Assembly: GCF_029893105.1 (NCBI RefSeq)
Contig: NZ_JARXWG010000016.1
Span: 1 to 64,000 of the forward strand
Origin: Parabacteroides sp. PF5-9
GTDB taxonomy: Bacteria > Bacteroidota > Bacteroidia > Bacteroidales > Tannerellaceae
DNA length: 64,000 nt
Direction: 5' to 3'
Shown: piece by piece, positions 48,268 to 57,401 of the stretch
Layout: each line of letters opens with the position of its first letter
How positions within the stretch are numbered: position 1 is the stretch's first letter
The notes under the pieces: model-generated
Databases searched by the model: none
Seen by the model: only the letters and a program-made list of their open reading frames with translations
Told to the model about the DNA's origin: nothing
Made by a program: the position numbers and the translations under genes

Positions 48268-49875
48268 TTATTTCGTCTGCTTATACTCTTCCTTTAGCTG
48301 CAAATATAAACGTTTGGATTCTATCCAAGCGATAGGGAAAACAAGTGTGAGAAGCATCATTACAATAGCTGCATATAATTTGCGCGGAGCAACTCTTTTT
48401 TGTTTTACGTATGGATCATCAATCACGATCGCACGATCTTTTAAGTCGCCCAATGTTAAAGCCGTATCTTCACGCCGTTGGAGCAAAATGAGAAATACCC
48501 CCTGATACACTTCCTGTTGACGTCGATAATCAATAAACTCACGTTCCATTGTCGGCACATTTCCCATTTTATCGAAAATCTCTTTTTCTTGTCTCCTCAG
48601 TTCATTGATTGAGTTACGCAGCCCATCACGTGCATTGGAGATAGAGAGGAATACATTTTCACGTAAAGGCCCTAAACTTTCATCTATTTGGGTTAAAATT
48701 TGTTGTTGTAATTGTGAAGATCGCAAGAGCTGCATACGTTCCATTAACTTCTGATTGTAAAGTGAAATTGCTCCGCCATCACCAACCTGATCAATCAAAG
48801 TTGGCACCAGGTTGTATTTATTGGCGGGGTCTTTCACGAATTCGGCCATCATATTGATTACCTGAATTTGTGTTTCCAGTTCAATAATTGCTCGCTGCAA
48901 AGACTCTACCTGAGTGGTATACAACTGTATGTCATATTCCAGTTCGGTCATTTTGTTTTTTTTCTTGTATGTCTCTATCTCCATTTCAGTCTGATGCAAC
49001 TCTCTCATTACATCATTAAGGCGTCCTTCAACAAAACCGAGTGTTTGCTGTGCTCGCTCTTTTTTGACTGAAATCGTCTGTTTGTTATAAAGATCAATTA
49101 ATGTGTTTAGGAAATTAACGCCTCTCTTCCGTTCATAGTCCTCAATGGTTAACGTAATGATATTGGCCGTTTTACTCACATCATCCACTTGCAACTCTTC
49201 GGCTAATTCTTCGGCCACCCAAGTAAGAGGAAGCACTTTGATCTTCATTTTCGAGTAGGCCACCGGTTGATCGGGATGACGATAGTTTAAAATAAAATCT
49301 CCTTGATCTAAGGAGATGGTTGCCGGAAGTGAATTGAAATTAAATGAATACTTTTTCCCATCATCTTCCGATTGAACGTTCACCTGTAGATTCCCACTCT
49401 TTGAAACAGCTACCTTGAAAATAATTTCATCAAAAATGTTTTTGTTGGTCGAATCATCAAATGTCAGGATAAATGGAGAATTATGATATAACTTATAGTT
49501 ATACATATTGGGTTTCATATATTGTACCTGCATTTCCAACGAATCGATCACCTTTCTTAATAGATGATTGGAAGCCAGAATAGTCATTTCATCTTCAATA
49601 CTGACAGTTCCGACAGATCCACCACCCAAACCAAACGATTTCATCAATCCGGCAGCTTCACCTAAACCCAGACTCATTCCTCCTTCTTCATCAGCCTGGA
49701 TTTGTACCTGAGCCGTTATTTCGTAAGTACTCGGTATAAATACTAAATATAAAATAGCAGGGATAAAGGAAAACAGGAAAACACCGACAAACAATTTCCA
49801 CTGACGGATGTAGCTGACAATGTATTTTTTTAAACCGATATTTTCATTTTCAGATGACACTGTATTCTCGTTCAT
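48268..49875 (-). CDS. polysaccharide chain-length/co-polymerase (Wzz-GumC type)
   Basis: This 535-aa protein has an N-terminal membrane helix (LFVGVFLFSFIPAILYLVFI near residues 32-51), a large periplasmic part with a long coiled coil (about residues 275-425), a GNVR-like segment (NVPTMEREFIDYRRQQEVYQ) and a C-terminal helix (LYAAIVMMLLTLVFPIAWI). There is no Walker motif, so the cytoplasmic tyrosine-kinase domain of Wzc is missing, as in other Bacteroidetes. It lies between Wza and Wzx. Confidence 0.85.
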   Translation of the reverse strand: MNENTVSSENENIGLKKYIVSYIRQWKLFVGVFLFSFIPAILYLVFIPSTYEITAQVQIQADEEGGMSLGLGEAAGLMKSFGLGGGSVGTVSIEDEMTILASNHLLRKVIDSLEMQVQYMKPNMYNYKLYHNSPFILTFDDSTNKNIFDEIIFKVAVSKSGNLQVNVQSEDDGKKYSFNFNSLPATISLDQGDFILNYRHPDQPVAYSKMKIKVLPLTWVAEELAEELQVDDVSKTANIITLTIEDYERKRGVNFLNTLIDLYNKQTISVKKERAQQTLGFVEGRLNDVMRELHQTEMEIETYKKKNKMTELEYDIQLYTTQVESLQRAIIELETQIQVINMMAEFVKDPANKYNLVPTLIDQVGDGGAISLYNQKLMERMQLLRSSQLQQQILTQIDESLGPLRENVFLSISNARDGLRNSINELRRQEKEIFDKMGNVPTMEREFIDYRRQQEVYQGVFLILLQRREDTALTLGDLKDRAIVIDDPYVKQKRVAPRKLYAAIVMMLLTLVFPIAWIESKRLYLQLKEEYKQTK

Positions 49876-49908
49876 TGTAAAATTGATGTATTATCAAATT
49901 AATATTCA

Positions 49909-50736
49909 TTAACTACCACTATCTTTCTTAAACTTATCAACCAATAAAATGACCATAGTAGTTATTGTAGATACTGCACCCAGAACACTAGACATAATAG
50001 TTATCTTAAATTGGTCGGCCTGGCTATAAGTCGAATTCTTCTTTCTGGCATTGTTTGGCTCAACGTAGACAACGTCGTTCTGAGTGAGATAATAAAATGG
50101 AGAAGCGAAGATATCAGGTTGGGTTAAATCTAACCGTCCGTATTCTTTTTCTCCATCAACATCACGTATGACTAATACATTTTTACGGTTTCCGTTGATC
50201 GTCATATCCTGAGCCTGTCCTAAAGCGTCTAAGATAGAAACACGGTCGTTTTTGATGTCTATCGTTCCGGGTTTAGTCACTTCGCCTAATACAGTTACTT
50301 TAAAATTGACAATCTGTATATTCACCAATGCATCAGAGACATATTCGGAAATATGCGTTTGCAGATATTCTGTCAGTTCCTGTTTGGTCAATCCTCCCGC
50401 ACGCACTTTTCCTAAGACCGGGAAGTTAATGAAACCGTCCTTGTCGACCAGATATGTATGTAATTGTTGAGATTGCTGAATCTCTGACTCTCCAGGCATA
50501 GTTGTTACATAAACAGGCGGATTAAAGGGAGCAACACTATTTGCATCCCATGAAGTCACGGTAATGGTTAATAGGTCATCCGGTACCACCCTTGAATAAT
50601 AAGATTTGTTCATTAGAGCTAATTGCTCCGGACTGAGTTCGTCAAGCCCTTGGAAATAGGTGATGTCTTGTGGCACTTTACACCCACCTAAGAAAAGGGT
50701 TAACAGGAAAACCGCTGATAATAATTTAATTTTCAT
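49909..50736 (-). CDS. Wza-type polysaccharide export lipoprotein
   Basis: This is 275 aa from ATG 50736 with a lipobox (LLTLFLGGC, Cys19). The longer frame to 50841 is rejected because it would lie upstream of the probable transcription start. The Poly_export domain (YYSRVVPDDLLTITVTSWDA near residues 46-65) and SLBB-like repeats (VTVLGEVTKPGTIDIKNDRV near 172-191) are visible. A C-terminal helix (MSSVLGAVSTITTMVILLVD) could span the outer membrane. It is the first gene of the minus-strand export operon. Confidence 0.88.
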   Translation of the reverse strand: MKIKLLSAVFLLTLFLGGCKVPQDITYFQGLDELSPEQLALMNKSYYSRVVPDDLLTITVTSWDANSVAPFNPPVYVTTMPGESEIQQSQQLHTYLVDKDGFINFPVLGKVRAGGLTKQELTEYLQTHISEYVSDALVNIQIVNFKVTVLGEVTKPGTIDIKNDRVSILDALGQAQDMTINGNRKNVLVIRDVDGEKEYGRLDLTQPDIFASPFYYLTQNDVVYVEPNNARKKNSTYSQADQFKITIMSSVLGAVSTITTMVILLVDKFKKDSGS

Positions 50737-50765
50737 AAAAAATTTATTTTCTTCAAAATAACGCG

Positions 50766-50773
50766 CAAATATA
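50766..50773 (-). promoter_or_regulatory. -7 element of the export/nonulosonate operon
   Basis: The minus strand reads TATATTTG, 29 nt before the ATG at 50736. It fixes the start of wza and would drive the genes down to 42299. No UpxY/UpxZ-like regulators are nearby. Confidence 0.55.
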
Positions 50774-50913
50774 CGACTTTTAAGTTTATGACTGATGAGA
50801 TTTAAGGAACGAAATACAAAGCTACATCTATAACGATGCATTTATGGATATATTGCTGCATAAGAAGAAAAATAAAAAGTATTTGCGTGTCGTTTATTTC
50901 ATCAATAAATACG

Positions 50914-50921
50914 TAAGTTTG
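50914..50921 (+). promoter_or_regulatory. -7 element of the CvfB-like gene
   Basis: TAAGTTTG matches TAnnTTTG, 18 nt before ATG 50940, and argues against the longer open frame that begins at 50844. Confidence 0.5.
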
Positions 50922-50939
50922 CACCATAAGTATTCGATA

Positions 50940-51773
50940 ATGGAAATAGGAAAATATAACAAACTTGCAGTCGTCAAAACAGTTGATTTTGGTGTCTATC
51001 TGGATAGTGGTGACGGACGTGAAATTTTATTGCCAACACGCTATGTGCCGGAAAACCTTCAACCGGGAGATGAAATAGAGGTATTCATTTACCATGATAA
51101 TGAAGGTCGGTTGATCGCCACTACCGCCAAACCTCATGCGATTGTCGGTGAGTTTAAGTTTATGCAAGTGAAATCGGTCAACGATACCGGTGCCTTTTTG
51201 GATTGGGGGATTATGAAAGATCTGCTTGTTCCATACAAAGAGCAAAAAACAGAGATGCAGGAAGGATATTGGTATCCGGTGTATGTTCGTGTCGACAATA
51301 TAACCGGACGTATCATGGCCTCTGCTCGGATTGAAAAATTCTTGAGCAATGTCATTCCGGACTACACCTTTAATCAGGAGGTAAATATTATGGTGGTCAG
51401 TGAAGCTGAAATCGGTTATAAGGTGATTGTCGATAATCTTCATTGGGGCATGGTGTATCGGAATGAAGTTTTTCAGCGACTGGAAAGAGGGGAGGAGTTG
51501 AAAGGGTATGTGAAAGAAGTGCGGGAAGACGAGAAAATCGATATCAGTCTGACTCCACTGGGTTATATTAAAGTAGAAGGAGTGAGTGGTCTTATTCTTG
51601 ATGCCTTAAAAATCCAGGGCGGATACCTGGCTGTTCATGACAAAAGTGAGCCTGAACTGATCTATTCCTTATTCCGTTGCAGTAAAAAAGCTTTTAAACA
51701 AGCGATCGGCTTACTCTATAAACAAAAAATGATTACGATAGAGCAAGATGGTATCCGTTTATTGAAGAAGTGA
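50940..51773 (+). CDS. CvfB-like S1 RNA-binding protein
   Basis: This is 277 aa from ATG 50940 (MEIGKYNKLAVVKTVDFGVY). Three S1-type OB folds are visible: about residues 6-60 (LDSGDGREILLPTRYVPENL), 67-128 (AFLDWGIMKDLLVPYKEQKT) and 145-205 (IGYKVIVDNLHWGMVYRNEV). A winged-helix domain follows (about 215-277, LYSLFRCSKKAFKQAIGLLY type). The CvfB/YitL family binds RNA and affects virulence gene expression in Firmicutes. The target here is unknown. Confidence 0.88.
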   Translation: MEIGKYNKLAVVKTVDFGVYLDSGDGREILLPTRYVPENLQPGDEIEVFIYHDNEGRLIATTAKPHAIVGEFKFMQVKSVNDTGAFLDWGIMKDLLVPYKEQKTEMQEGYWYPVYVRVDNITGRIMASARIEKFLSNVIPDYTFNQEVNIMVVSEAEIGYKVIVDNLHWGMVYRNEVFQRLERGEELKGYVKEVREDEKIDISLTPLGYIKVEGVSGLILDALKIQGGYLAVHDKSEPELIYSLFRCSKKAFKQAIGLLYKQKMITIEQDGIRLLKK

Positions 51774-51800
51774 ATCCTTCGATTCAAGATTACATGACAA

Positions 51801-52277
51801 TTAGTCTTTGTTGTCCAATCGATAAACCGTGTACACCAACTTTGCGGCGAATAAAAGAATGCAGACGCTATAAATATCCTTTAAGTTGAATTTCGCAAAA
51901 GTATACAGGTGAAGATATTGTAGATTCCCTTTCCACAGTGTTAAATCCATGTAATTGCAAATCAAAACGGTCATCAGTAACAGGAAGCCGTAATGTATAA
52001 TACGATATTCTCCAAATATTATATGGGCGAATCGGTAGAATATAAATAATAGGATAAAGATTGTCGGAAAGAAAATATGCATATTTTCAACAAAGATACT
52101 AGAAGGGTAGTGTACACGATCGTAGGCATATGTTGTGTCAAAAACCGGTGAAAACCGGAGCAGTGGTGGTAGTATATCAAATTCGACAGACATATACCGA
52201 TCTAATATAAGTCCTTTTGTCAACTGGTCGCATGAAACCATGAAAAACAATAAAAGAAAAACTGTTCGTAGTTTCAT
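51801..52277 (-). CDS. divergent signal peptidase II (LspA)-like membrane protein
   Basis: This 158-aa protein has about four membrane helices. MVSCDQLTKGLILDRYM (residues 13-29) matches the LspA helix 1 end DQ-x-TK. NYMDLTLWKGNLQYLHLYTF (about 107-126) and AKFNLKDIYSVCILL recall the LspA GNxxDRLxxGxVxDFI and FNxAD blocks that hold the two catalytic Asp. The conserved GN and the DRL are changed here (the corresponding Asp is in YMDLTL), so activity is uncertain. It is probably an extra paralogue, not the main LspA. Confidence 0.55.
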   Translation of the reverse strand: MKLRTVFLLLFFMVSCDQLTKGLILDRYMSVEFDILPPLLRFSPVFDTTYAYDRVHYPSSIFVENMHIFFPTIFILLFIFYRFAHIIFGEYRIIHYGFLLLMTVLICNYMDLTLWKGNLQYLHLYTFAKFNLKDIYSVCILLFAAKLVYTVYRLDNKD

Positions 52278-52323
52278 GATGTTGTTTTACCTTTTCTGAT
52301 TAATTATTGAAAAAAGTAACGAT

Positions 52324-53019
52324 TCATCTCATTGTATTTTTCCGTATACTCAATTTAACCAGTGCCATTGCCTGGATATCTGTTAATGATACATCCATCG
52401 GTTCATGGTGTGTGTTGTAGCTTACCAGCTTGATCGAACCCTCTTTTTCTGATTTGTTGACATATTTCACTGTCAGATATTCATCGCCTTCAATCTCCAT
52501 AGCCAATAAATACATTTCGCCGTAGAAAATATTCTGAAAGTCTTGTATCTCTTTGTAGATCACTATATCACCCGATTTTAGTAACGGATACATACTGTCT
52601 CCCGTGACATAAATGGCGCCGTCGCATTTTGGCATGTCCGGAATTCGTATTTTTCCCAGAATATGCTGGGTTTTAGCACAGAATAATGCTTTCAGATTTG
52701 CAGCAGCGCTTACATCATACAAGGCGACCTCTTGTTCCTCCAACCGCTGTTCTGACGTTTGGGGTTGATTAATCAGCTGAATATTTCCTGACTTATACAT
52801 CTCTCCTTCGCCTGTGATCAACCAGTCGGCATTGATCCCTAATGACGAACTGTCGACAATACTGCGGATGGTATCGTAGCCGGGACTACTTTGTCGTTCA
52901 CCGACAATGTCGCGTAAAGTAGGTTGTCTAACCGACACAGCGCGAGACATCGCAGAAAGATTTCCGTTAAAATGCTTTTCGGAAATCAGTTTAATTCTTT
53001 CATTGATAGTTGTTTCCAT
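52324..53019 (-). CDS. S24-family HTH repressor (LexA/cI-like)
   Basis: This 231-aa protein has an N-terminal HTH (about residues 5-75, MSRAVSVRQPTLRDIVGERQ) and a C-terminal S24 peptidase domain with catalytic Ser142 in VTGDSMYPLLKSGDIV and Lys185 in EYLTVKYVN. The hinge has VSAAANLKALF, where self-cleavage would occur. It resembles phage and conjugative-element repressors, but no phage genes are nearby. It has a long leader from a promoter with exact -33/-7 spacing. Confidence 0.85.
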   Translation of the reverse strand: METTINERIKLISEKHFNGNLSAMSRAVSVRQPTLRDIVGERQSSPGYDTIRSIVDSSSLGINADWLITGEGEMYKSGNIQLINQPQTSEQRLEEQEVALYDVSAAANLKALFCAKTQHILGKIRIPDMPKCDGAIYVTGDSMYPLLKSGDIVIYKEIQDFQNIFYGEMYLLAMEIEGDEYLTVKYVNKSEKEGSIKLVSYNTHHEPMDVSLTDIQAMALVKLSIRKNTMR

Positions 53020-53181
53020 ATCTATTTTTTTTGTATTGACTTTGTGTGAAACAGCTTGACGAAAAAGCGATGAGTGATGTCTATTTTCGCCGACGTATCG
53101 TAGTGAATGTGTGTTATAACATAAAAATAGTCGAAATTGAGTTCTTGTTTATTGTTTAATCATAAAACCTGTTTATGACAA

Positions 53182-53211
53182 CAAATGTAGTGATATAATT
53201 TTAATAAACAA
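53182..53211 (-). promoter_or_regulatory. -33/-7 promoter of the S24 repressor
   Basis: On the minus strand TTG (53209-53211), 19 nt, then TACATTTG (53182-53189) match the Bacteroides consensus. The leader to ATG 53019 is about 160 nt and contains no reading frame of note. Confidence 0.65.
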
Positions 53212-53463
53212 CTATTTATCTATAAATATCATTTGATATGGAGTGAAAGGAAGATAAAAAAAAGAAAAGAGATAAAATGCTCCGTCTACCAAAAAAGCCG
53301 ACCGGTCGTCGTAAAAACAGATGGAAAAAGAGGAATAAACAATGCTCTGACACAAGCAAATTAGGCGTAATGCCTCCGACTCAACTCTTTCAACAGTAAG
53401 TTTAACGAGCGAATTTGTTTTTTACAAAAACAACGTTCACTCTGTCGAAAAAAAACCAACACA

Positions 53464-53557
53464 GATTCGTTTGACAATTGTGGAATGATCGTTTTATAAC
53501 TATGGAATGATCATTTGACAATTGTCGAACGATTATTTCACAATTGTCGAATGAATT
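53464..53557. repeat. 22-bp palindromic repeat array 3 (four units, different sequence)
   Basis: Units start at 53470, 53492, 53514 and 53536, exactly 22 bp apart. Units 1, 3 and 4 centre on the palindrome ACAATTGT, with the pattern TCGTTyGACAATTGTCrAACGA in full form; unit 2 has TATAACTATGGAATGATCA. The left and right ends (AACACAGATTCGTTTGACAA and the reverse complement AACAAAAATTCATTCGACAA) are similar, so the array as a whole is an imperfect inverted repeat. It lies in the 647-bp spacer upstream of the S24 repressor. The rest of that spacer (53212-53463) has no gene. Confidence 0.8.
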
Positions 53558-53596
53558 TTTGTTTCACATGTAAAACAATTTGGAACCACGTAATAA

Positions 53597-53631
53597 AAAA
53601 GAGCTTTCCTCATCACGAGGAAAGCTCTTTT
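53597..53631 (-). terminator. intrinsic terminator of the DUF5009 gene
   Basis: AAAGAGCTTTCCTC and GAGGAAAGCTCTTT form a near-perfect stem around ATCAC, with A-runs and T-runs on both sides, so it could work in both directions. It lies just past the leftward stop at 53667. Confidence 0.85.
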
Positions 53632-53666
53632 CTACACCTTCATGAAACTTCTACCTATTCTTAAAT

Positions 53667-54896
53667 CTATATTTTAAGTTTGATATGCACCTTTCCTAAT
53701 AACCAGGTTGCACCTATAATGACCAGTGCAAAACAGAGGCAATTGACAATCCCCATAAAGCCATGCGTAAACCAATCAGGCAGGATAATACCGGTAAGGT
53801 CTGCCAGTCCATAGGCGACATAAGGCATGAGGTAAGTCGTTAATGTGGCTGTTCCGGCCGGTTTGATGATATTAAACCATCCGGCTTTACCTTTCTCTAC
53901 CAGCCAATACAAAACGGCATAGGTCAATACGGTTATGCCTGTTACATAAAATATCCAAGTCGGTGTTGCGCTCAGTTTGGACAAGATCCAGAACTGACGC
54001 GCAACAATACCGGCAAGAAACAGAAGAGTAACGGTAATCACAGTGAAAATTACTTTTTTGCGATTCTCAACATGCACATACTTTGTACTGATCAGGGAGA
54101 GAATAATACCACCCATAGTGAAAGCGGGTAACGCACCGTTTCCAATATGGAGGATATTCAACATTTCATTATAAAAATTCGGACGTGGAAGCGACAGGAT
54201 GGCTTCACTGCCCCATGTCTCGTTCATACGTGAACCCAGTATACAGATAATCACAAAAACAATCCATATCGGTATCAGGTATTTCAAACGATCACGTGTA
54301 AATATATAGATAAAGGCGCATAATAAATAGGTCCAGCCAATAGATCCTAAGATCCCCCATCTGGCAGCAAAAACACCTCCTTTAGGATCCCGGAATGTAA
54401 TGGCCAGGAAGAAAAGAATCAGTACTCCTACAACTTTTAGAATCGTAAACAGCCGTTTCTTATTAAGATCATCTGTACGTGGATATTGATTCCAGATACA
54501 GATGAAGGCTATGACCATCAGGATCCAGTAAACGCCTATTTTATAAAACACATCCGGTAATAATCGCGCTTCCGAATTGGAAATAAAAGCACCCATCACC
54601 AACAGTGCCAATGTACGGGATAAGATATGTCCGATCGTTGATTCTGCAGAATAACCTTTGCTGTATCTGCGCTCAAGGGCAAATGGGATAGACATCCCCA
54701 CAACGAAGAGGAAACATGGGAAAACGACATCTGCCAGTCCCATAAAGTCTTCACCCCGTGTTGCATGTTCCAACCAATGTGGAACATCATGTATCTTCCA
54801 GAAATCATTGACAAAGATCATCACGAACATTGTCAGTGCTCGTAATAGGTCAATGGCTACATTCCGTTGGGTAAAATCGGTAATTTTTGTATTCAT
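53667..54896 (-). CDS. DUF5009 membrane acyltransferase-like protein
   Basis: This 409-aa protein has about ten membrane helices. NVAIDLLRALTMFVMIFVND and ADVVFPCFLFVVGMSIPFAL near residues 60-79 match the heparan-alpha-glucosaminide N-acetyltransferase/NagX type, which moves acetyl groups onto glucosamine across a membrane. It is 17 nt downstream of the GH9 gene in the same direction, so both belong to the polysaccharide utilisation locus. Confidence 0.8.
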   Translation of the reverse strand: MNTKITDFTQRNVAIDLLRALTMFVMIFVNDFWKIHDVPHWLEHATRGEDFMGLADVVFPCFLFVVGMSIPFALERRYSKGYSAESTIGHILSRTLALLVMGAFISNSEARLLPDVFYKIGVYWILMVIAFICIWNQYPRTDDLNKKRLFTILKVVGVLILFFLAITFRDPKGGVFAARWGILGSIGWTYLLCAFIYIFTRDRLKYLIPIWIVFVIICILGSRMNETWGSEAILSLPRPNFYNEMLNILHIGNGALPAFTMGGIILSLISTKYVHVENRKKVIFTVITVTLLFLAGIVARQFWILSKLSATPTWIFYVTGITVLTYAVLYWLVEKGKAGWFNIIKPAGTATLTTYLMPYVAYGLADLTGIILPDWFTHGFMGIVNCLCFALVIIGATWLLGKVHIKLKI

Positions 54897-54913
54897 CGCA
54901 CTTAGATTTTTAT

Positions 54914-57358
54914 TTAAAATTCAGAGATCAGTGAGAACCATTTCGAAACCGGACCACCCCAGACTTCTTTATAAGTCGCCGTATTAAACTGAGGCCAGTA
55001 AGGGGTGTCTTCATTGAAACGCGACTGCATACCCACCGGAATTTCACCGACCGTTTCACCGGGCAATGCCGTATATTGCTGCATATAATTACTTCCTTCG
55101 CCCCAAATCAACGATTGTCCGAACGGATTCTTTCCGACAATCCAGAAGAGTTGTTGTTCGGCAATGTTCATCAGTTCTTTATCTTTCAGGAATTTTCCGC
55201 AAAGTGCGGCTGATTTTCCGGTAGCCAGATGAACGGCAGCATTACCCTTGAAGGAGAACCAGACAGGGAATACACGCAGATAATGTTCATTATCCAATTT
55301 GACTCCATTTTCCAATTGTTCCTTATAGTCGGCATCAGCACCCCGGCGGATTCCAACTTGTACGACATAGAAGTTTGCCGAATCTTTTACCTCATCAATA
55401 TGATATACACCACTTGGAATCATTCCGTAAGGTTGTACATACTGCATGATGTTTTTCAGATATTCACCGTGCAACTCAATCGCTTTTGCCCAATTCTTAT
55501 AATCAGGGTGGTTGGGTTGTGTTTCACAAAGTGAAGTCAATGCCATCATATAATAATGATCGCGTGATTGATGTGTATAGTGAACGATCGATTTCTTTTC
55601 CAGATCACGATAGAAGAATCCACGTGTTTTATTTTTATCTTTCAGAGGCTCTGTGCGTTGACACTGAATGGTGTATTTAATCGCTTCAGCCGCTTTGTCT
55701 GCATAATATTTCTCACCGGTTAATTTATAAAGCATTGTTGCCGCCCAGGAGATATTAGCCATATACTGGCTTTGTGAGGCCATTGCGGCATGGTCGCCAC
55801 CACCGCCACCTTGCGACAGTTCGGCAAAACCAAACTCATTATATCGTTTTTCAGCAAAGGCAAAATCTTCTTTGGCCACTTTGCGCAGATGTTCTTTCAA
55901 CATCAGATCTTTTTCAATGGTCATAGATGCATATGCCTCAATACCTGCAAAAACAAAGTTCTCAAATGCCCGGTCATGTACTCTGACACGACGACGACCT
56001 TCATCATCCTTCGTATCAATAAATCCGTCGGTCCAAAGGTTGGTGCCCCATGTCTGCACCCTGAAGCCGTCGCCAAAGCGTGTTTTCAAGATATAGTCGA
56101 GTCCCCATTGTGCCTCTTCCATTAAGCGCAAATGGAGATCGGTATTGTTTTTCTCTTTTGCCCGATTGGCCATCTCAAACATCGAATAGGCAATCTCGCC
56201 GGTCTGTAACGTTTGCTGTGACATATCGGCTGCATCGTGCCAGCCTCCGTTTACCGTAAAACGCAATCCGTTGTGCTCCCCGTTCAGGTCGGTATGGCAA
56301 ACGCCATGTTTCTCCGGAACAGGATATCCACAACGTTCTACAAACATAAAATTCAACATACGCCAGGCCGAGTTATCCCAAAGATCCCGGTTGATATAAA
56401 ACGGGTATGTAGTTACATCTCCCACCTGAAGCAGATATTTCCCTTCGCGTTTGAATTCACTGAAATCAATTGTTTCGAATGCTCCGATAGTTGTTTTTGC
56501 CGGCTTGATATCTCCCTCATACACGGTCTGATAGGTCGCATAGTCGATCAATTGGAACTTACCGTTATGGTTCTTCACCCGTATGATCGCCGATTTATCA
56601 CTATCCACACGATATCCGGATGTCGAGAATATAATCCGCTCCTCCGCCGGTTGCCATCCGCTGACAGTTTCCGGGTTTTCTATCGTTTGCAGTTCAACAG
56701 CATCTATCATAAACTTTAGGGAGTCGCCCATCGTCCGTTCTTTTCCGAATACTTCAATGGCAAATGATAGTTTGGTGACTTTATCGCGAGCCAATTCCGT
56801 CATTTCAACAAAGCAATCATTCCATTGTCCGTTGATCAGATTCATTTCATGATACCCTTCACGGCCGTATTTATCCGGTACTTTTATCTTTCCGTCATTC
56901 TCTACATACAGGTTCAGATAAATGCTTCTCGCCCCTTCACATTCGGGATACACACGTACACGAATACGATTATATTTTTCCCAGTTCTGACCGCCTACTT
57001 CGTACATGGCCATAGAAGTACCGAATCCAAGTCCCCAACCCAGAAACTCATCCACGGTAGTCGGAGCGACCAACTTCAGACTATGTTTACCGGTGATACT
57101 TCTTTCGTCTGTCTGGTAAAATCCTCCAATGCCTTTATGCGACCATTTACTCATATCCTCCATATCACAGAGCATGTCAGACTTCAATATCTTTTTCTGT
57201 ATACCGAAAGTCTCATATGATTTACTATAATCCAAAGGAAGCGGACTATGTACGTATCCTGTATTACGGATATCTTCTTTTAATTTTTCATCAATCTGAG
57301 CAAATACCCCTGTGGCACAACATGCCAGAGCAAGCATCATTCCTGTTATTCTTTTCAT
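54914..57358 (-). CDS. secreted glycoside hydrolase family 9 with N-terminal beta-sandwich
   Basis: This 814-aa protein has a signal peptide (MKRITGMMLALACCATGVFA). Residues 30-230 form a jelly-roll-like CBM or accessory domain, about 240-325 a cellulase N-terminal Ig-like domain (IIFSTSGYRVDSDKSAIIRV), and about 330-814 the (alpha/alpha)6 GH9 domain. The catalytic aspartates are in NGGWHDAADMSQQTL (near 371-385), and the acid Glu is in TYKEVWGGPVSKW near the end. The active site is a variant of the GGWYDAGDH form, as in exo-acting GH9 enzymes. Substrate is not certain; the DUF5009 and hexosaminidase-like neighbours suggest a glucosamine-containing glycan. Confidence 0.85.
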   Translation of the reverse strand: MKRITGMMLALACCATGVFAQIDEKLKEDIRNTGYVHSPLPLDYSKSYETFGIQKKILKSDMLCDMEDMSKWSHKGIGGFYQTDERSITGKHSLKLVAPTTVDEFLGWGLGFGTSMAMYEVGGQNWEKYNRIRVRVYPECEGARSIYLNLYVENDGKIKVPDKYGREGYHEMNLINGQWNDCFVEMTELARDKVTKLSFAIEVFGKERTMGDSLKFMIDAVELQTIENPETVSGWQPAEERIIFSTSGYRVDSDKSAIIRVKNHNGKFQLIDYATYQTVYEGDIKPAKTTIGAFETIDFSEFKREGKYLLQVGDVTTYPFYINRDLWDNSAWRMLNFMFVERCGYPVPEKHGVCHTDLNGEHNGLRFTVNGGWHDAADMSQQTLQTGEIAYSMFEMANRAKEKNNTDLHLRLMEEAQWGLDYILKTRFGDGFRVQTWGTNLWTDGFIDTKDDEGRRRVRVHDRAFENFVFAGIEAYASMTIEKDLMLKEHLRKVAKEDFAFAEKRYNEFGFAELSQGGGGGDHAAMASQSQYMANISWAATMLYKLTGEKYYADKAAEAIKYTIQCQRTEPLKDKNKTRGFFYRDLEKKSIVHYTHQSRDHYYMMALTSLCETQPNHPDYKNWAKAIELHGEYLKNIMQYVQPYGMIPSGVYHIDEVKDSANFYVVQVGIRRGADADYKEQLENGVKLDNEHYLRVFPVWFSFKGNAAVHLATGKSAALCGKFLKDKELMNIAEQQLFWIVGKNPFGQSLIWGEGSNYMQQYTALPGETVGEIPVGMQSRFNEDTPYWPQFNTATYKEVWGGPVSKWFSLISEF

Positions 57359-57401
57359 ATATCTATCAATTATTCATTTGTTTATATTTTCCATCAGTGT
57401 T

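Noticed and set aside
50737-50841. N-terminal extension of the Wza-type protein
   Set aside because: It lies upstream of the TATATTTG element and the signal peptide would be lost.
50844-50939. N-terminal extension of the CvfB-like protein
   Set aside because: The TAAGTTTG element lies inside it, and family proteins start at the first S1 fold.
52324-53019. A prophage at the S24 repressor
   Set aside because: No integrase, structural or replication genes occur on either side.
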